A stretch of DNA of 64,000 bases from Paenibacillus sp. FSL R5-0623 (GTDB lineage Bacteria > Bacillota > Bacilli > Paenibacillales > Paenibacillaceae): contig NZ_CP150233.1 in assembly GCF_037974265.1 (NCBI RefSeq), forward strand, positions 2,728,001 through 2,792,000. The letters run 5' to 3'. Positions 26,305 through 34,660 of the stretch are shown piece after piece. Both the position numbers and the translations under genes were made by a program. The notes beneath the pieces were generated by a model, which did not search any database, had not been told where the DNA came from, and worked only from the letters and a program-made list of their open reading frames with translations. How positions within the stretch are numbered: the stretch's first letter is position 1; each line of letters starts with the position of its first letter.

Positions 26305-26447
26305 ATGCATGTAGGGAGTCAATAAAATTCAAGCGTCAAAACACCATTTACATACAGCATGAGGTTATGATTCTGAAAGAGCAATGGGGGCAATCCCATT
26401 GCCAGGGATGATGGTTTGATGCCATATGCTGATTGAAGACAAAGAAG

Positions 26448-26470
26448 CCTGCACTTGTGCAGGTTTTTTT
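26448..26470 (+). terminator. Rho-independent terminator downstream of ferritin
   Basis: CCTGCAC-tt-GTGCAGG is followed by seven T residues. It lies 144 bases after the ferritin stop codon. Confidence 0.8.
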
Positions 26471-26777
26471 GCATGCAACGATATTTAATGATTGTATTGA
26501 TTTGCTTGAATTGGAGTAAAGGTCTATCAAAATTCTGAATATGGGTAATAGAGGATATGTCACAATTGATCTATCCTGACGGGATCTTATTTTGCGCAAA
26601 TCTATCAAATTCGTATTAAATTTTCGGTTTATCTGACAAAAGTGTAACTCTACCGTAGCCTTTGGAGCGAGAACAGGAGCCACTATTTTTGATAGTATTA
26701 GGATTAATCGCCAAGGGATGAAGGTAGAAAAACATGGACACCCGGGGAAATATAACACATAAGGGAGACTTTAAATT
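26471..26777 (+). other. Leader region of the polysaccharide deacetylase gene
   Basis: This AT-rich stretch has no credible coding frame and no riboswitch that I recognise. AAGGGAG at about 26761 is the ribosome binding site of the next gene. Confidence 0.4.
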
Positions 26778-27518
26778 ATGCTACATATTCGCAAATCTAT
26801 CATGGTCACACTTGCTATTCTACTAATCATTCCACTATTATTGCCGCAGTCGGTATCTGCCAAATCTGCTTCATCCAAGGATAGTGCAAGCAAAGCAAAT
26901 TCCAAAATCATATACCTGACGTTTGATGATGGCCCAACCGCTCATACGGGTCAGTTACTGGATATTCTGGATCAGTATCATGCGAAGGCAACGTTTTTCA
27001 TGCTGGGTCCTCAGATGGAGCAATTTCAGAAGGCTACCAAACGAATCGTAGCTGACGGGCATGGATTGGGTCTGCATGGTGTGACTCACGTTCCAGGCAA
27101 ATTCTATAAATCTGCATATAGCGGTTTGAAAGAGATGCAACAGGCCAATGTAAGTCTGAACAAGGTTGCCGGAGCTAAAACAAGTCTCGTGCGGACACCA
27201 TATGGTAGTAAACCGTATCTCAAACCGGCATTCCGGAATGTACTGCTGGGCCAGGGGGGATTCCACCTATGGGATTGGAATGTGGATTCGGAAGACTGGA
27301 AATACAAGAAAGATCACCAGAAAGTCTATAACAGTGTAATGAAGCAGATCCACAATGTGCAAAAGAGCGGAACAACACCTGTTGTGCTTATGCACGACCA
27401 GGAAGCAACGCTGAAAGTATTACCGCAAGTATTAAAAACATTGAAGGCAGAAGGGTATCGTTTCGAAGTATTGAGCAAAAAAGTGCAGCCGGTTAACTTC
27501 TGGAACGACAAGCGTTAA
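26778..27518 (+). CDS. Secreted polysaccharide deacetylase (NodB homology domain)
   Basis: 246 residues with a signal peptide (about 1-28, VSA-KS). The CE4 motifs occur in order: TFDDGP (Asp50/Asp51), HGVTH (His100 and His104, metal ligands), RTPYGS, DWNVDSEDW and the final LMHD. It should be a metal-dependent N- or O-deacetylase acting on peptidoglycan or another cell-surface polymer. A lipoprotein gene follows after 44 bases on the same strand. Confidence 0.9.
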   Translation: MLHIRKSIMVTLAILLIIPLLLPQSVSAKSASSKDSASKANSKIIYLTFDDGPTAHTGQLLDILDQYHAKATFFMLGPQMEQFQKATKRIVADGHGLGLHGVTHVPGKFYKSAYSGLKEMQQANVSLNKVAGAKTSLVRTPYGSKPYLKPAFRNVLLGQGGFHLWDWNVDSEDWKYKKDHQKVYNSVMKQIHNVQKSGTTPVVLMHDQEATLKVLPQVLKTLKAEGYRFEVLSKKVQPVNFWNDKR

Positions 27519-27562
27519 TCTTTTTAATTTTTCGATTGGCTACAACGAAGGAGGTACACATC

Positions 27563-28474
27563 ATGAAGAAACAACCATTATGGATCACGATTCCAGTAAC
27601 GACAGCCGTTTTACTTGCTCTGGCAGGATGTGGCGGACCGGATTCAAATGCAGCATCATCAGAGAATAGTTCTTCACCAACGACAACCGTGGGTGAGCAG
27701 ACCGAGACTGGCAGTGGTGGTGCTGATTTCTCTAATGAAAATGAAACGGGAACCAAAGAGAATACGGGCACAACCGATAATGAAAACACATCAGGATCCA
27801 AGGCAAACGACAACCAGGTTGCCACTGGTCAATCAGGTGTGAATGATGTGATCAAGCAAGTTCGCAACCAGTTGAAGATGAAGGATGCAGCGTTACCCAC
27901 TTCATTCACATTGGACAAGGGTACGTCTTTGGGTGCGGCAATACTGTCCAATACTGCTGATGCATTTAAAGTAAACTTCTACGCTACCACTCAGTCTGTT
28001 GCCATTAATGATCAATCTTTAACTGCATCCGACAGTAAGATACCTGTACTGGCTTCCTATGAAGTGAAGACCTATAAGGACCCGAATCAGCCAGAAATTT
28101 TCCCTGAGACGGACCTGAAAGATATTCCAGCAGATATGGCTGTGGATCTGGGACATGGCATTAAAGGTATGAGTGAAGGTGCCGCAGGCAGTCAATATCT
28201 GACTTGGCAGGAAGGTAGATGGACGCTGGAAATTCGTTCGGTATCCGAAGATGAAATGAATAATCCGGGCATAGCGAAGAAAATGGTGGAGTACCTGGAG
28301 TCATATACCTTGCCTGTACCCAAAGATAAAGGATATATTAAAGTTGAATATCCAAGTGGTGGAAAGTCTGTTCATGTAACGATCTCATGGCAGGACGGTA
28401 ACCAAATTCATCAGCTTAAGACCGATCAAGTGCCACTAGAGGCTCTTGGCATGGCTGTATCTGTGAAATCTTGA
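27563..28474 (+). CDS. Lipoprotein of unknown function
   Basis: The lipobox LALAGC after a hydrophobic N-terminus marks a lipid-anchored protein. A Ser/Thr/Gly/Asn-rich low-complexity linker (about residues 28-90) is followed by a ~200-residue globular domain that I do not recognise. GAAGGAGG is 8 bases before ATG 27563; an upstream in-frame start at 27536 has no ribosome site. The terminator 61 bases downstream ends the transcript. Confidence 0.75.
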   Translation: MKKQPLWITIPVTTAVLLALAGCGGPDSNAASSENSSSPTTTVGEQTETGSGGADFSNENETGTKENTGTTDNENTSGSKANDNQVATGQSGVNDVIKQVRNQLKMKDAALPTSFTLDKGTSLGAAILSNTADAFKVNFYATTQSVAINDQSLTASDSKIPVLASYEVKTYKDPNQPEIFPETDLKDIPADMAVDLGHGIKGMSEGAAGSQYLTWQEGRWTLEIRSVSEDEMNNPGIAKKMVEYLESYTLPVPKDKGYIKVEYPSGGKSVHVTISWQDGNQIHQLKTDQVPLEALGMAVSVKS

Positions 28475-28535
28475 GTGTTTTACGGATATTCTGCAAAGAA
28501 GAAGAGATGAGTGTTGGATTATTACGATACACATA

Positions 28536-28577
28536 AAAAAGCTTGGCCCAGGAAGAAATTGCTGGGCCAAGCTTTTT
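28536..28577. terminator. Terminator after the lipoprotein gene, possibly bidirectional
   Basis: AAAAAGCTTGGCCCAG and CTGGGCCAAGCTTTTT are perfectly complementary around a 10-base loop. A and T runs on both sides allow use by the convergent desR transcript. Confidence 0.9.
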
Positions 28578-28653
28578 ATTTTGAGCATGTTATCGCAGCT
28601 TATGCAGCCGGGTTAAATGCTTATTTTTGTTTCAATGGGTTAAAGCGGTACTT

Positions 28654-29253
28654 TCATTTGAACCACCCTTTTTCCTTGGAGCGAGTGATGGCCTCAATGC
28701 GATTACTGGCATTTAACTTGTTGAGAATAATGGAGATGTAGTTACGTACCGTGCCCGTTGTGATGAACAGATGCCCGGCGATTTCCTTGGTGTTCTTCCC
28801 ATCTGCCATGAGGCCTAGTACGGCATTCTCCCGTTCTGTCAGAGGGTTTTCTTCTACATAAGCTTCATCTACCAAGTCCGGAGCGAAGATGCGTCTGCCA
28901 TTCATAACTTGGCGGATCGACTCGGCAAGTTCTTCAATTGGACTGTCTTTGAGCAGGTAACCACGGACACCGCCCTTTAGGGCACGTTCAAAATATCCGG
29001 TCCGGGCAAAAGTGGTCAGGATAATGACCTTACAGCTCATTCCTTTGAGTTCTTCTGCGGCTTCAAGGCCGCTTTTCACGGGCATTTCTATATCCATCAG
29101 ACAGATGTCTGGTGCAAGCTCCTGGACAAGGGCAAGGGCTTCCTGGCCGTTGCTGGCACGTCCGACGACTTCCATATCTTCCTCCAGATTGAGGAGTGAA
29201 GACAAGGCGCCGAGCATCATGCGCTGATCTTCCGCGATTACAATTCTAATCAT
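28654..29253 (-). CDS. desR: DesR-like response regulator
   Basis: 199 residues: an N-terminal receiver domain with phospho-acceptor Asp54 (CLMDIEMP) and conserved AEDQ acidic pair, and a C-terminal LuxR/NarL helix-turn-helix (LTERENAVLGLMADG..IAGHLFITTGTVRNYISIIL). In Bacillus, DesR phosphorylated by DesK turns on the fatty acid desaturase after a drop in temperature. AAAGGAGG precedes ATG 29253, and the start overlaps the end of the kinase gene as ATGA. The frame's upstream extension to 29349 is not supported. Confidence 0.88.
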   Translation of the reverse strand: MIRIVIAEDQRMMLGALSSLLNLEEDMEVVGRASNGQEALALVQELAPDICLMDIEMPVKSGLEAAEELKGMSCKVIILTTFARTGYFERALKGGVRGYLLKDSPIEELAESIRQVMNGRRIFAPDLVDEAYVEENPLTERENAVLGLMADGKNTKEIAGHLFITTGTVRNYISIILNKLNASNRIEAITRSKEKGWFK

Positions 29254-30386
29254 GATTCTGCCTCCTTTATCGGTTTGCGGACGAGTTTGGGAACATGAAT
29301 GATGATCGCTGTGCCCTGGATGTCTGTTGCAGAGCGAATATCCAGACAACCATTCACAAATTCAAGTCGTTCTTTCATGCCCAAAATTCCTGTTCCGCGC
29401 CGATCCTGTTTGCGAGTTCGTTCTATTCCAATACCGTTATCTTGAACGGTTAATACATTATCCGCTAGGGTTTCCTTAATAATGATAGTACAGGCTGTTG
29501 CCTGACTGTGTTTGACGACATTGGTAACAGCTTCTTTCAAGCACATACCGAGCACATTTTCATTCAATTGTGACGTATCCTGTAACTTCGGATTACCTTC
29601 CAGCACAAATTCAATCGAAGCGGCCTTCAGAATCTGCTCCGCCCGGAACAGTTCATCAACCAATTGTGTACCACGCATGGTGGTGACCATTTCTCGGACT
29701 TCCTTCAGAGCTGTACTTGCCGTTTGTCTGAGGTCGTTCAATTCGATCTCGGCCTGATCGGGATTACTGCGGAGCAACCGTCTCGCCAGATCGGTTTTCA
29801 GACCGATCAGAGAGAGCTTCTGTCCAAGTGTATCGTGCAGATCACGAGCGATACGCTGGCGTTCTTCCATTTTTACGAGATCATCAAGTCGCTTGTTCGC
29901 ATTCTCCAATTGGCCTTCCAAATGTTCAGTTTTGTTTTTGTTATACGTACTGATTGGGAGCAGGATGGAGGCCATTAAGCTGATGAATACAAACGGGAGT
30001 TGGCTCACCAACAGAGAACTCTGATTAATGAAACCGTAATTAATGGTTACGAAACTGGCTCCCAGGTTCACCGAGTAGAGGGTGAAGAATCCGGCTTTAT
30101 TTTTAATATTCCCAATAAAAAAAGCAAGAAACAATGAGAAATACGCATAATCATAGGCGATCGTCATCGTAATGGATATGGCAATAAGCATTCCAATCCA
30201 CATGTACACCTGCCAGCCCTTGGTGATGAAGGCGAGCAGGTAACAGACGAAGAAAACGAGGATAATGATGATGCCGGTTACCATCGTCCATAATTTAGAA
30301 TATTGCGATATAAAATAGAATGGCAGGATGAAAAAGGCGAGCCATACATAAAGGTTCAACCCTGTTTTTTTATAAAAATTTTGCAT
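29250..30386 (-). CDS. desK: DesK-like thermosensor histidine kinase
   Basis: About five membrane helices (residues 12-145) form the sensor, as in DesK. A coiled-coil linker (about 150-175) follows, then HisKA_3 with the phospho-acceptor His184 in ERQRIARDLHDTLGQK, and an ATPase domain (NVVKHSQA N box, DNGIGIE, GTGILGMKERLE). The ATG at 30386 lies 20 bases from the ribosome site AAGGAGGAG. In-frame ATT at 30398 is 8 bases from it, so a four-residue-longer protein starting at ATT is possible. The gene sits behind the desaturase gene, as in the des locus. Confidence 0.9.
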   Translation of the reverse strand: MQNFYKKTGLNLYVWLAFFILPFYFISQYSKLWTMVTGIIIILVFFVCYLLAFITKGWQVYMWIGMLIAISITMTIAYDYAYFSLFLAFFIGNIKNKAGFFTLYSVNLGASFVTINYGFINQSSLLVSQLPFVFISLMASILLPISTYNKNKTEHLEGQLENANKRLDDLVKMEERQRIARDLHDTLGQKLSLIGLKTDLARRLLRSNPDQAEIELNDLRQTASTALKEVREMVTTMRGTQLVDELFRAEQILKAASIEFVLEGNPKLQDTSQLNENVLGMCLKEAVTNVVKHSQATACTIIIKETLADNVLTVQDNGIGIERTRKQDRRGTGILGMKERLEFVNGCLDIRSATDIQGTAIIIHVPKLVRKPIKEAES

Positions 30387-30485
30387 CCACTTTTGAATGT
30401 AATTCTCCTCCTTGCACTTGTACTCAACTTTAGCATGACTGTAGCATGACTATGGCTTGAACACAAGAAAACGAATCCGACAGAG

Positions 30486-31544
30486 TTAAGGCTTCTCTGT
30501 CAGACCCGCTGGATTGGTTACTCGGATAGGCGGTTGAACATACGGCTTGCGGGATAAGTTTTTGAGCTGTCTGAAGCTAATAAACTGTTTGGAATCTTCA
30601 TCCCACAGACGGAAGCGCAGGGCAACCAGACTGGAACGTAGTGTAATAGTTGTTGCTTTTTGCAAAGGTGGTGTTGCGTTATGTGCTTCTTCCAAGAAAT
30701 AGTTAGGTACACGTGGGCTCAAGTGATGCACATGGTGGAACCCGATATTACCACTGATCCATTGCAATAATTTTGGCAATTTGTAATAAGAACTGCCTTC
30801 AACAGCTGCTTTTACATAACTCCATTCATCTTCATGTTCAAAATACGTCTCTTCGAACTGATGTTGAACGTAGAACAGCCAGATCCCAAAGAAACCGGAG
30901 AAGAAGAAGATAGGTGCCTGCACCATTACAAAAGCTTGCCATCCAACTAACCATGACATGAATGCATAGAGCACTACGATCAATACGGTAGTCAGGTGTG
31001 TATTGATACGTTCTTTACGTCTAGCACCTTTGCGGTTAAAACGGTAAGCCAACAGAAACACATAAATGGGTCCGATACAAAACAATACAAACGGGTTACG
31101 ATAAATCCGATAGAAGAGACGTCCCCAAGGAGAAGCTGCTTTGTATTCGTCAACCGTCATAACCCAGATATCACCTACACCACGTTTATCAAGATTACTG
31201 CTTGTTGCGTGGTGGATGGAATGCTCGTTTTTCCACTGCTGATAGGGTGTAACTGTTAATACACCAGTAATGGTACCGAGAATATCATTGGCGCGTTTGC
31301 TCTTGAAGAATGAACCATGACAGCAGTCATGGAAAATAATAAAGGTCCGAAGTACAAATCCGGATGCCACCAAGGCAATCGGGAAGGTCAGCCAGTAGGA
31401 GACCGATAAGCTAAAGTAAGCTGCAGCCCATAACAAGAAGAGCGGGAGCAATGTATTGATTAACTGGCGGATACTTAATCTGAGATCATTTTTTTCGTAG
31501 GGGGTAACTTCTTTTTTTAAGGCCATTTCTTTTGATCTGTTCAT
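30486..31544 (-). CDS. des: Acyl-lipid fatty acid desaturase
   Basis: 352 residues with the three histidine boxes of membrane desaturases: HDCCH (His72, His76), HSIHH (about 108-112) and HHVHH in the C-terminal third, set among about four membrane helices. It inserts a double bond into phospholipid acyl chains to restore fluidity in the cold. AAGGAGG is 9 bases before ATG. A stem-loop GACAGAG/CTCTGTC overlaps the stop codon but has a poor T tail, so some readthrough into desK is likely. Confidence 0.9.
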   Translation of the reverse strand: MNRSKEMALKKEVTPYEKNDLRLSIRQLINTLLPLFLLWAAAYFSLSVSYWLTFPIALVASGFVLRTFIIFHDCCHGSFFKSKRANDILGTITGVLTVTPYQQWKNEHSIHHATSSNLDKRGVGDIWVMTVDEYKAASPWGRLFYRIYRNPFVLFCIGPIYVFLLAYRFNRKGARRKERINTHLTTVLIVVLYAFMSWLVGWQAFVMVQAPIFFFSGFFGIWLFYVQHQFEETYFEHEDEWSYVKAAVEGSSYYKLPKLLQWISGNIGFHHVHHLSPRVPNYFLEEAHNATPPLQKATTITLRSSLVALRFRLWDEDSKQFISFRQLKNLSRKPYVQPPIRVTNPAGLTEKP

Positions 31545-31633
31545 AAAATTGTGTCCTCCTTCAATCGTTATAACTGTAATCAGCTACAACTTGGCGTTTC
31601 CCGCTAGACTTTCCTGTGGGAAGCGTTTTTATC

Positions 31634-31723
31634 ATTGTAAAACAATCCGAACATGACAGTAAGTCATAAACGTCAGCCTTCTGTAATGATGAATATCAAT
31701 GATGGACCATGACATTTGTCATG
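31634..31723 (-). promoter_or_regulatory. des promoter with two candidate DesR sites
   Basis: On the minus strand a -10-like TACAAT (31639-31634) has no good -35. In its place lies an ATGAC-N5-GTCAT dyad (31653-31667), and further up a CATGACA-tt-TGTCATG dyad (31708-31723). A weak -35 overlapped by an activator dyad fits DesR control. The assignment is inferred from gene context. Confidence 0.5.
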
Positions 31724-31798
31724 GGTGCATGATGCTCAATAGCTCTGTAGAAGACAGAAGAGCAGGTTTTACTAATTCCTTTGCACAAATTACGCAAC

Positions 31799-31821
31799 AA
31801 TTTGTATTATGTATACAAATT
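31799..31821 (+). promoter_or_regulatory. Palindrome upstream of the YitT gene
   Basis: AATTTGTA (31799-31806) and TACAAATT (31814-31821) form a perfect 8-base dyad with a 7-base spacer, about 100 bases before the start. It is a candidate operator; the regulator is unknown. Confidence 0.3.
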
Positions 31822-31918
31822 TTGTTGGGAGCATGGTAAAATCTATCCTTGAGTGGTTATGACAACTTATGAGACGGGTCGATTAGGTTGATTTCTGATG
31901 GATTGGATGGAATGCATA

Positions 31919-32758
31919 ATGAAGAAACGAATTACGGATATCCTATTTATTATGGCAGGTGCATTTCTGTTTGCACTGGCGGTGAACCTGTTTGTCATCC
32001 CGAACGATTTGGCTGAAGGTGGCGTCACGGGTATCACGATTATTTTGTATTACCTGTTTGAATGGTCCCCTGGACTGATGAACTTGATCCTGAACGGTAT
32101 TTTGTTAATTGTGGGATATCGGTTTCTTGATAAAACGACTACGGTATATACAATTATTGCAGTGGTATTTAACTCGTTGTTCCTGCATCTGACGGAGAGT
32201 TGGACGATTGCATCGGATGAACTCTGGATCAATACCATTTTTGCTGGATTATTTGCCGGTCTAGGTATTGGCTTGATTGTTAGAGTGGGTGGCACAACGG
32301 CGGGAACAGTGATCCTGGCCCGACTTGCCAACAAATATCTGGATTGGAATATCAGTTACGGACTTCTGTTCTTCGATCTGATTGTGGCTTTCTCCTCATA
32401 CTTCATCATTGGACCACAAGGATTAATGTGTACAATTGTCTTGCTGTTTGTTGGAACCAAAACAATGGAGTTCATTATTGAAGGGCTCAATCCGAAAAAA
32501 GCAGTCATGATTATCTCTTCCAAACAGGATGAAATCGCAAAGCAAGTCATTGAGAAGATGGATCGCGGAGTAACCGTCCTGTCCGGTCATGGCTATTACA
32601 CAAAAAATAAGAAAGAAATTCTATACATTGTGATTAGCAAGCAGGAAGTTTCTATGCTGAAGAAGATTGTACGAGCAGAAGATGAGATTGCATTTATCAC
32701 CATTCATGACGTTCGTGATGTTTTTGGTGAAGGATTTATTGAACTCTCCAAAACTTGA
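31919..32758 (+). CDS. YitT family membrane protein
   Basis: 279 residues: five or six membrane helices in the YitT/DUF161 region (residues about 8-190, with VNLFVIPNDLAEGGVTGIT), followed by a cytoplasmic DUF2179 domain (about 195-275, VTVLSGHGYYTKNKKEILYIVI). The biochemical role of the family is not established. Several in-frame starts exist; ATG 31919 (MKKRITDILF) matches the family start, while 31898 would add seven residues. A strong terminator follows. Confidence 0.88.
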   Translation: MKKRITDILFIMAGAFLFALAVNLFVIPNDLAEGGVTGITIILYYLFEWSPGLMNLILNGILLIVGYRFLDKTTTVYTIIAVVFNSLFLHLTESWTIASDELWINTIFAGLFAGLGIGLIVRVGGTTAGTVILARLANKYLDWNISYGLLFFDLIVAFSSYFIIGPQGLMCTIVLLFVGTKTMEFIIEGLNPKKAVMIISSKQDEIAKQVIEKMDRGVTVLSGHGYYTKNKKEILYIVISKQEVSMLKKIVRAEDEIAFITIHDVRDVFGEGFIELSKT

Positions 32759-32783
32759 TGAATATATGTATATAAGGAAGAAA

Positions 32784-32817
32784 AAAGTTGCGGTGAAATA
32801 TCACCGCAACTTTTTTT
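32784..32817. terminator. Terminator after the YitT gene
   Basis: AGTTGCGGTGA-aata-TCACCGCAACT is a perfect stem with A and T runs on its two sides. Confidence 0.9.
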
Positions 32818-32863
32818 GATAGGATAATGGTATACGGTATTAATCTAGTTCCAAAAGAAAGAA

Positions 32864-32883
32864 CCCTTCTCTATAGAGAAGGG
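32864..32883 (-). terminator. Hairpin after the 54-aa Cys-rich gene
   Basis: CCCTTCTC-tata-GAGAAGGG is a perfect 8-base stem. On the minus strand it is followed by a T-rich TTCTTTCTTTT. It lies 11 bases past the small gene's stop codon. Confidence 0.65.
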
Positions 32884-32893
32884 CAAAAGAGTA

Positions 32894-33058
32894 TTAATAA
32901 TGTCTTCTTTTTTTGACTCCACAATATTCAACAGTGACATGACAGTGTTTTTTACACTTTGTAGGGACATATTTAACTTTGGTAACACAAGTTTTCGTAA
33001 TTTTTTTGTAAAAACACTTTGGTCTTGGATGATGACATTTATGATGCTTTCTGTACAT
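32894..33058 (-). CDS. Small Cys/His/Lys-rich basic protein, 54 aa
   Basis: ATG at 33058 is preceded on the minus strand by GGGAGG with an 8-base gap, and the frame ends at TAA (32896-32894). The product starts MYRKHHKCHHPRPKCFYKK and ends CGVKKRRHY. It has 6 Cys, 9 His and many Lys/Arg, Val and Tyr residues, with no hydrophobic helix. The ribosome site, the hairpin after the stop and the CATAnnnTA element upstream all support a real gene. Composition resembles small Cys/His/Tyr-rich spore coat proteins, but I recognise no family, and metal binding is another option. The opposite-strand frame is low complexity and was rejected. Confidence 0.7.
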   Translation of the reverse strand: MYRKHHKCHHPRPKCFYKKITKTCVTKVKYVPTKCKKHCHVTVEYCGVKKRRHY

Positions 33059-33085
33059 ATTAAAACCTCCCTGATCGTGATAAGG

Positions 33086-33094
33086 TATTCTATG
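33086..33094 (-). promoter_or_regulatory. CATAnnnTA element before the 54-aa gene
   Basis: On the minus strand CATAGAATA lies 27 bases before the start codon, matching the mother-cell sigma -10 pattern. No -35 at standard spacing is evident. Confidence 0.35.
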
Positions 33095-33253
33095 AACAGG
33101 TCACTGTTTCGGAAATGTATAAACGTCTATTATTGTATAATAATTCCTTTATTAGGCTTTTGTGTTACAGGTGAAGGTATGGTCCGTTCTACTAAAAGAG
33201 TGCAATGACAAAAAGCTGTACACCTACCAAACACGATGATATATTGAATTTAA

Positions 33254-33278
33254 TTAGTTTGTTAATAAACTTAACTAA
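33254..33278 (+). promoter_or_regulatory. ROK-repressor (XylR-type) operator candidate
   Basis: A 25-base dyad begins TTAGTTTGTT and ends AACTAA, with TTAGTT/AACTAA arms. Length and left half-site are those of Bacillus XylR operators. It lies about 140 bases before the ROK repressor gene, where autoregulation would be expected. Confidence 0.45.
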
Positions 33279-33419
33279 CTAAATATTTAGCATAATTTCC
33301 AAGAGCGTTTTACAATCAGCAAGATATAGATCGAAACGGTGTTGTTCGTCTATATTTTGTACCCGAGAGCGACTTTAATCGAATTATGAAAAATGCTGAC
33401 TATAAGAGGAGGCGATAAT

Positions 33420-34625
33420 ATGGCTGGCACACCGCAATATATTCGCAATCTGAATGAAAATCTCATTATGGATGCCCTCATAACTCAGGGAACCATGTCG
33501 AGAGCGGATATCAGCCGTCAGACCGGACTTAGTAAACCCACGGTGTCTTTGGCGGTCGAACATCTGATTGACCGTAATCTGGTGAGGGAAATGGGGCGAG
33601 CTGACAACGCTCAGGGTCGAAAAGCAACCCTCATTCGTTTCAATGAAACGGCTTATTATGTCTGTGGTATAGATATCGGCGCAACACGTATTCGGATTGC
33701 ATTATCCGATCTGAATGGAGAAATCATCGCCTATCGAACACATCCCATGGTTGTCCAAGAAGCTCATGAGCCAGCAGAAGCGACAATGCTGGAGCTTCTT
33801 CGAAGCCATATGAACGAACTGCTTGATGAGAATCATCTGAACTGGAATCAGATTCAGTGCATCGGGTTCGGTATACCAGGAGTAGTGCTGCCTGATTCAG
33901 GGCGTATACATCGTATTGTGGACCCGTTAGCGGGTCTGGAAGAAGCTTTCTCTCTAGAATCGTTGTCAGGAGCTTTTCCCTGTGAAGTAATCCTGGAAAA
34001 TGATGTGAATCTTGCGGCGCTTGGGGAGTACCGGAGTGGTGCAGCAGCAGGGTATCCCTTGTTTGTTTTTTTCTCCATCGGTACAGGGACGGGCGCTGGC
34101 ATCATGGTACATGGCCAATTGCTTCGAGGTTTAGGTGGCTTAACTGGAGAGATCGCAGAGATGCTGGTGGATGATGGTCGACGTCTGGAGGAAGTGCTGT
34201 CCGCTGATGGTCTGATGCAACTGGCGAAAGATTATCTAGATCAGCATGATGAACTAGTATTGGAAGCTGCTCATTCGGGTGAAGATGATCTTCACAGACA
34301 CCTGACTCCTGAGAAGTTATTTGAAGCTGCACGCAGTGGAGAAGTAGAGGCTGTAGAGATTCTACAACAATACAGCCAGAAGATTGCTTCAGCTCTGCGT
34401 CAGATTAGCGTTGTGCTTGCTCCAGATCTCATTGTGCTTGGCGGAGGTGTAGGAGGAAACGGTGATGTGTTATTGCCTTTACTGAGGCAGATCATCTCTG
34501 AGCAATTCCCGGTGCAACCACAGTTAATCTGTTCCAAGCTTGGTGAGCAGGCTGTTGTCACTGGCGCGGTACAAGTAGCCATACAACAAACGATGCTGAA
34601 CCTTCAGCAGGAAGCCATGGAATAA
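33420..34625 (+). CDS. ROK-family transcriptional repressor (XylR/NagC type)
   Basis: 401 residues: an N-terminal winged helix-turn-helix (about 1-75; MSRADISRQTGLSKPTVSLAVEHL) fused to a ROK sugar-binding domain (about 85-395; GIDIGATRIRIALSD, LENDVNLAALGEY, VLGGGVGGNGD). The usual zinc-binding CxCGxxGC segment of ROK proteins is replaced by a Cys-free loop (DDGRRLEEVLSADG). GGAGG is 7 bases before ATG 33420. It heads a ROK kinase / MFS / AraC gene group and probably senses the sugar those genes handle. Confidence 0.88.
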   Translation: MAGTPQYIRNLNENLIMDALITQGTMSRADISRQTGLSKPTVSLAVEHLIDRNLVREMGRADNAQGRKATLIRFNETAYYVCGIDIGATRIRIALSDLNGEIIAYRTHPMVVQEAHEPAEATMLELLRSHMNELLDENHLNWNQIQCIGFGIPGVVLPDSGRIHRIVDPLAGLEEAFSLESLSGAFPCEVILENDVNLAALGEYRSGAAAGYPLFVFFSIGTGTGAGIMVHGQLLRGLGGLTGEIAEMLVDDGRRLEEVLSADGLMQLAKDYLDQHDELVLEAAHSGEDDLHRHLTPEKLFEAARSGEVEAVEILQQYSQKIASALRQISVVLAPDLIVLGGGVGGNGDVLLPLLRQIISEQFPVQPQLICSKLGEQAVVTGAVQVAIQQTMLNLQQEAME

Positions 34626-34660
34626 GAGATTGGATATACAACTTGTGAGGAGGGAAAGGC

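Noticed and set aside
25825..26322. 165-aa minus-strand frame
   Set aside because: Antisense of the ferritin gene; no family features and ferritin is unambiguous.
26348..26758. 136-aa minus-strand frame after ferritin
   Set aside because: No ribosome site or recognisable sequence and it crosses a clear plus-strand terminator.
26305..26777. Possible riboswitch upstream of the polysaccharide deacetylase gene
   Set aside because: Short complementary segments exist but no consensus of a known class (c-di-GMP, c-di-AMP, cobalamin, TPP) could be matched.
28511..28741. 76-aa plus-strand frame
   Set aside because: Begins inside the terminator hairpin after the lipoprotein gene and overlaps desR antisense; no ribosome site.
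32900..33208. 102-aa plus-strand frame
   Set aside because: Low-complexity, Phe/Ile-rich translation with no ribosome site; it is antisense to the well-supported 54-aa minus-strand gene.
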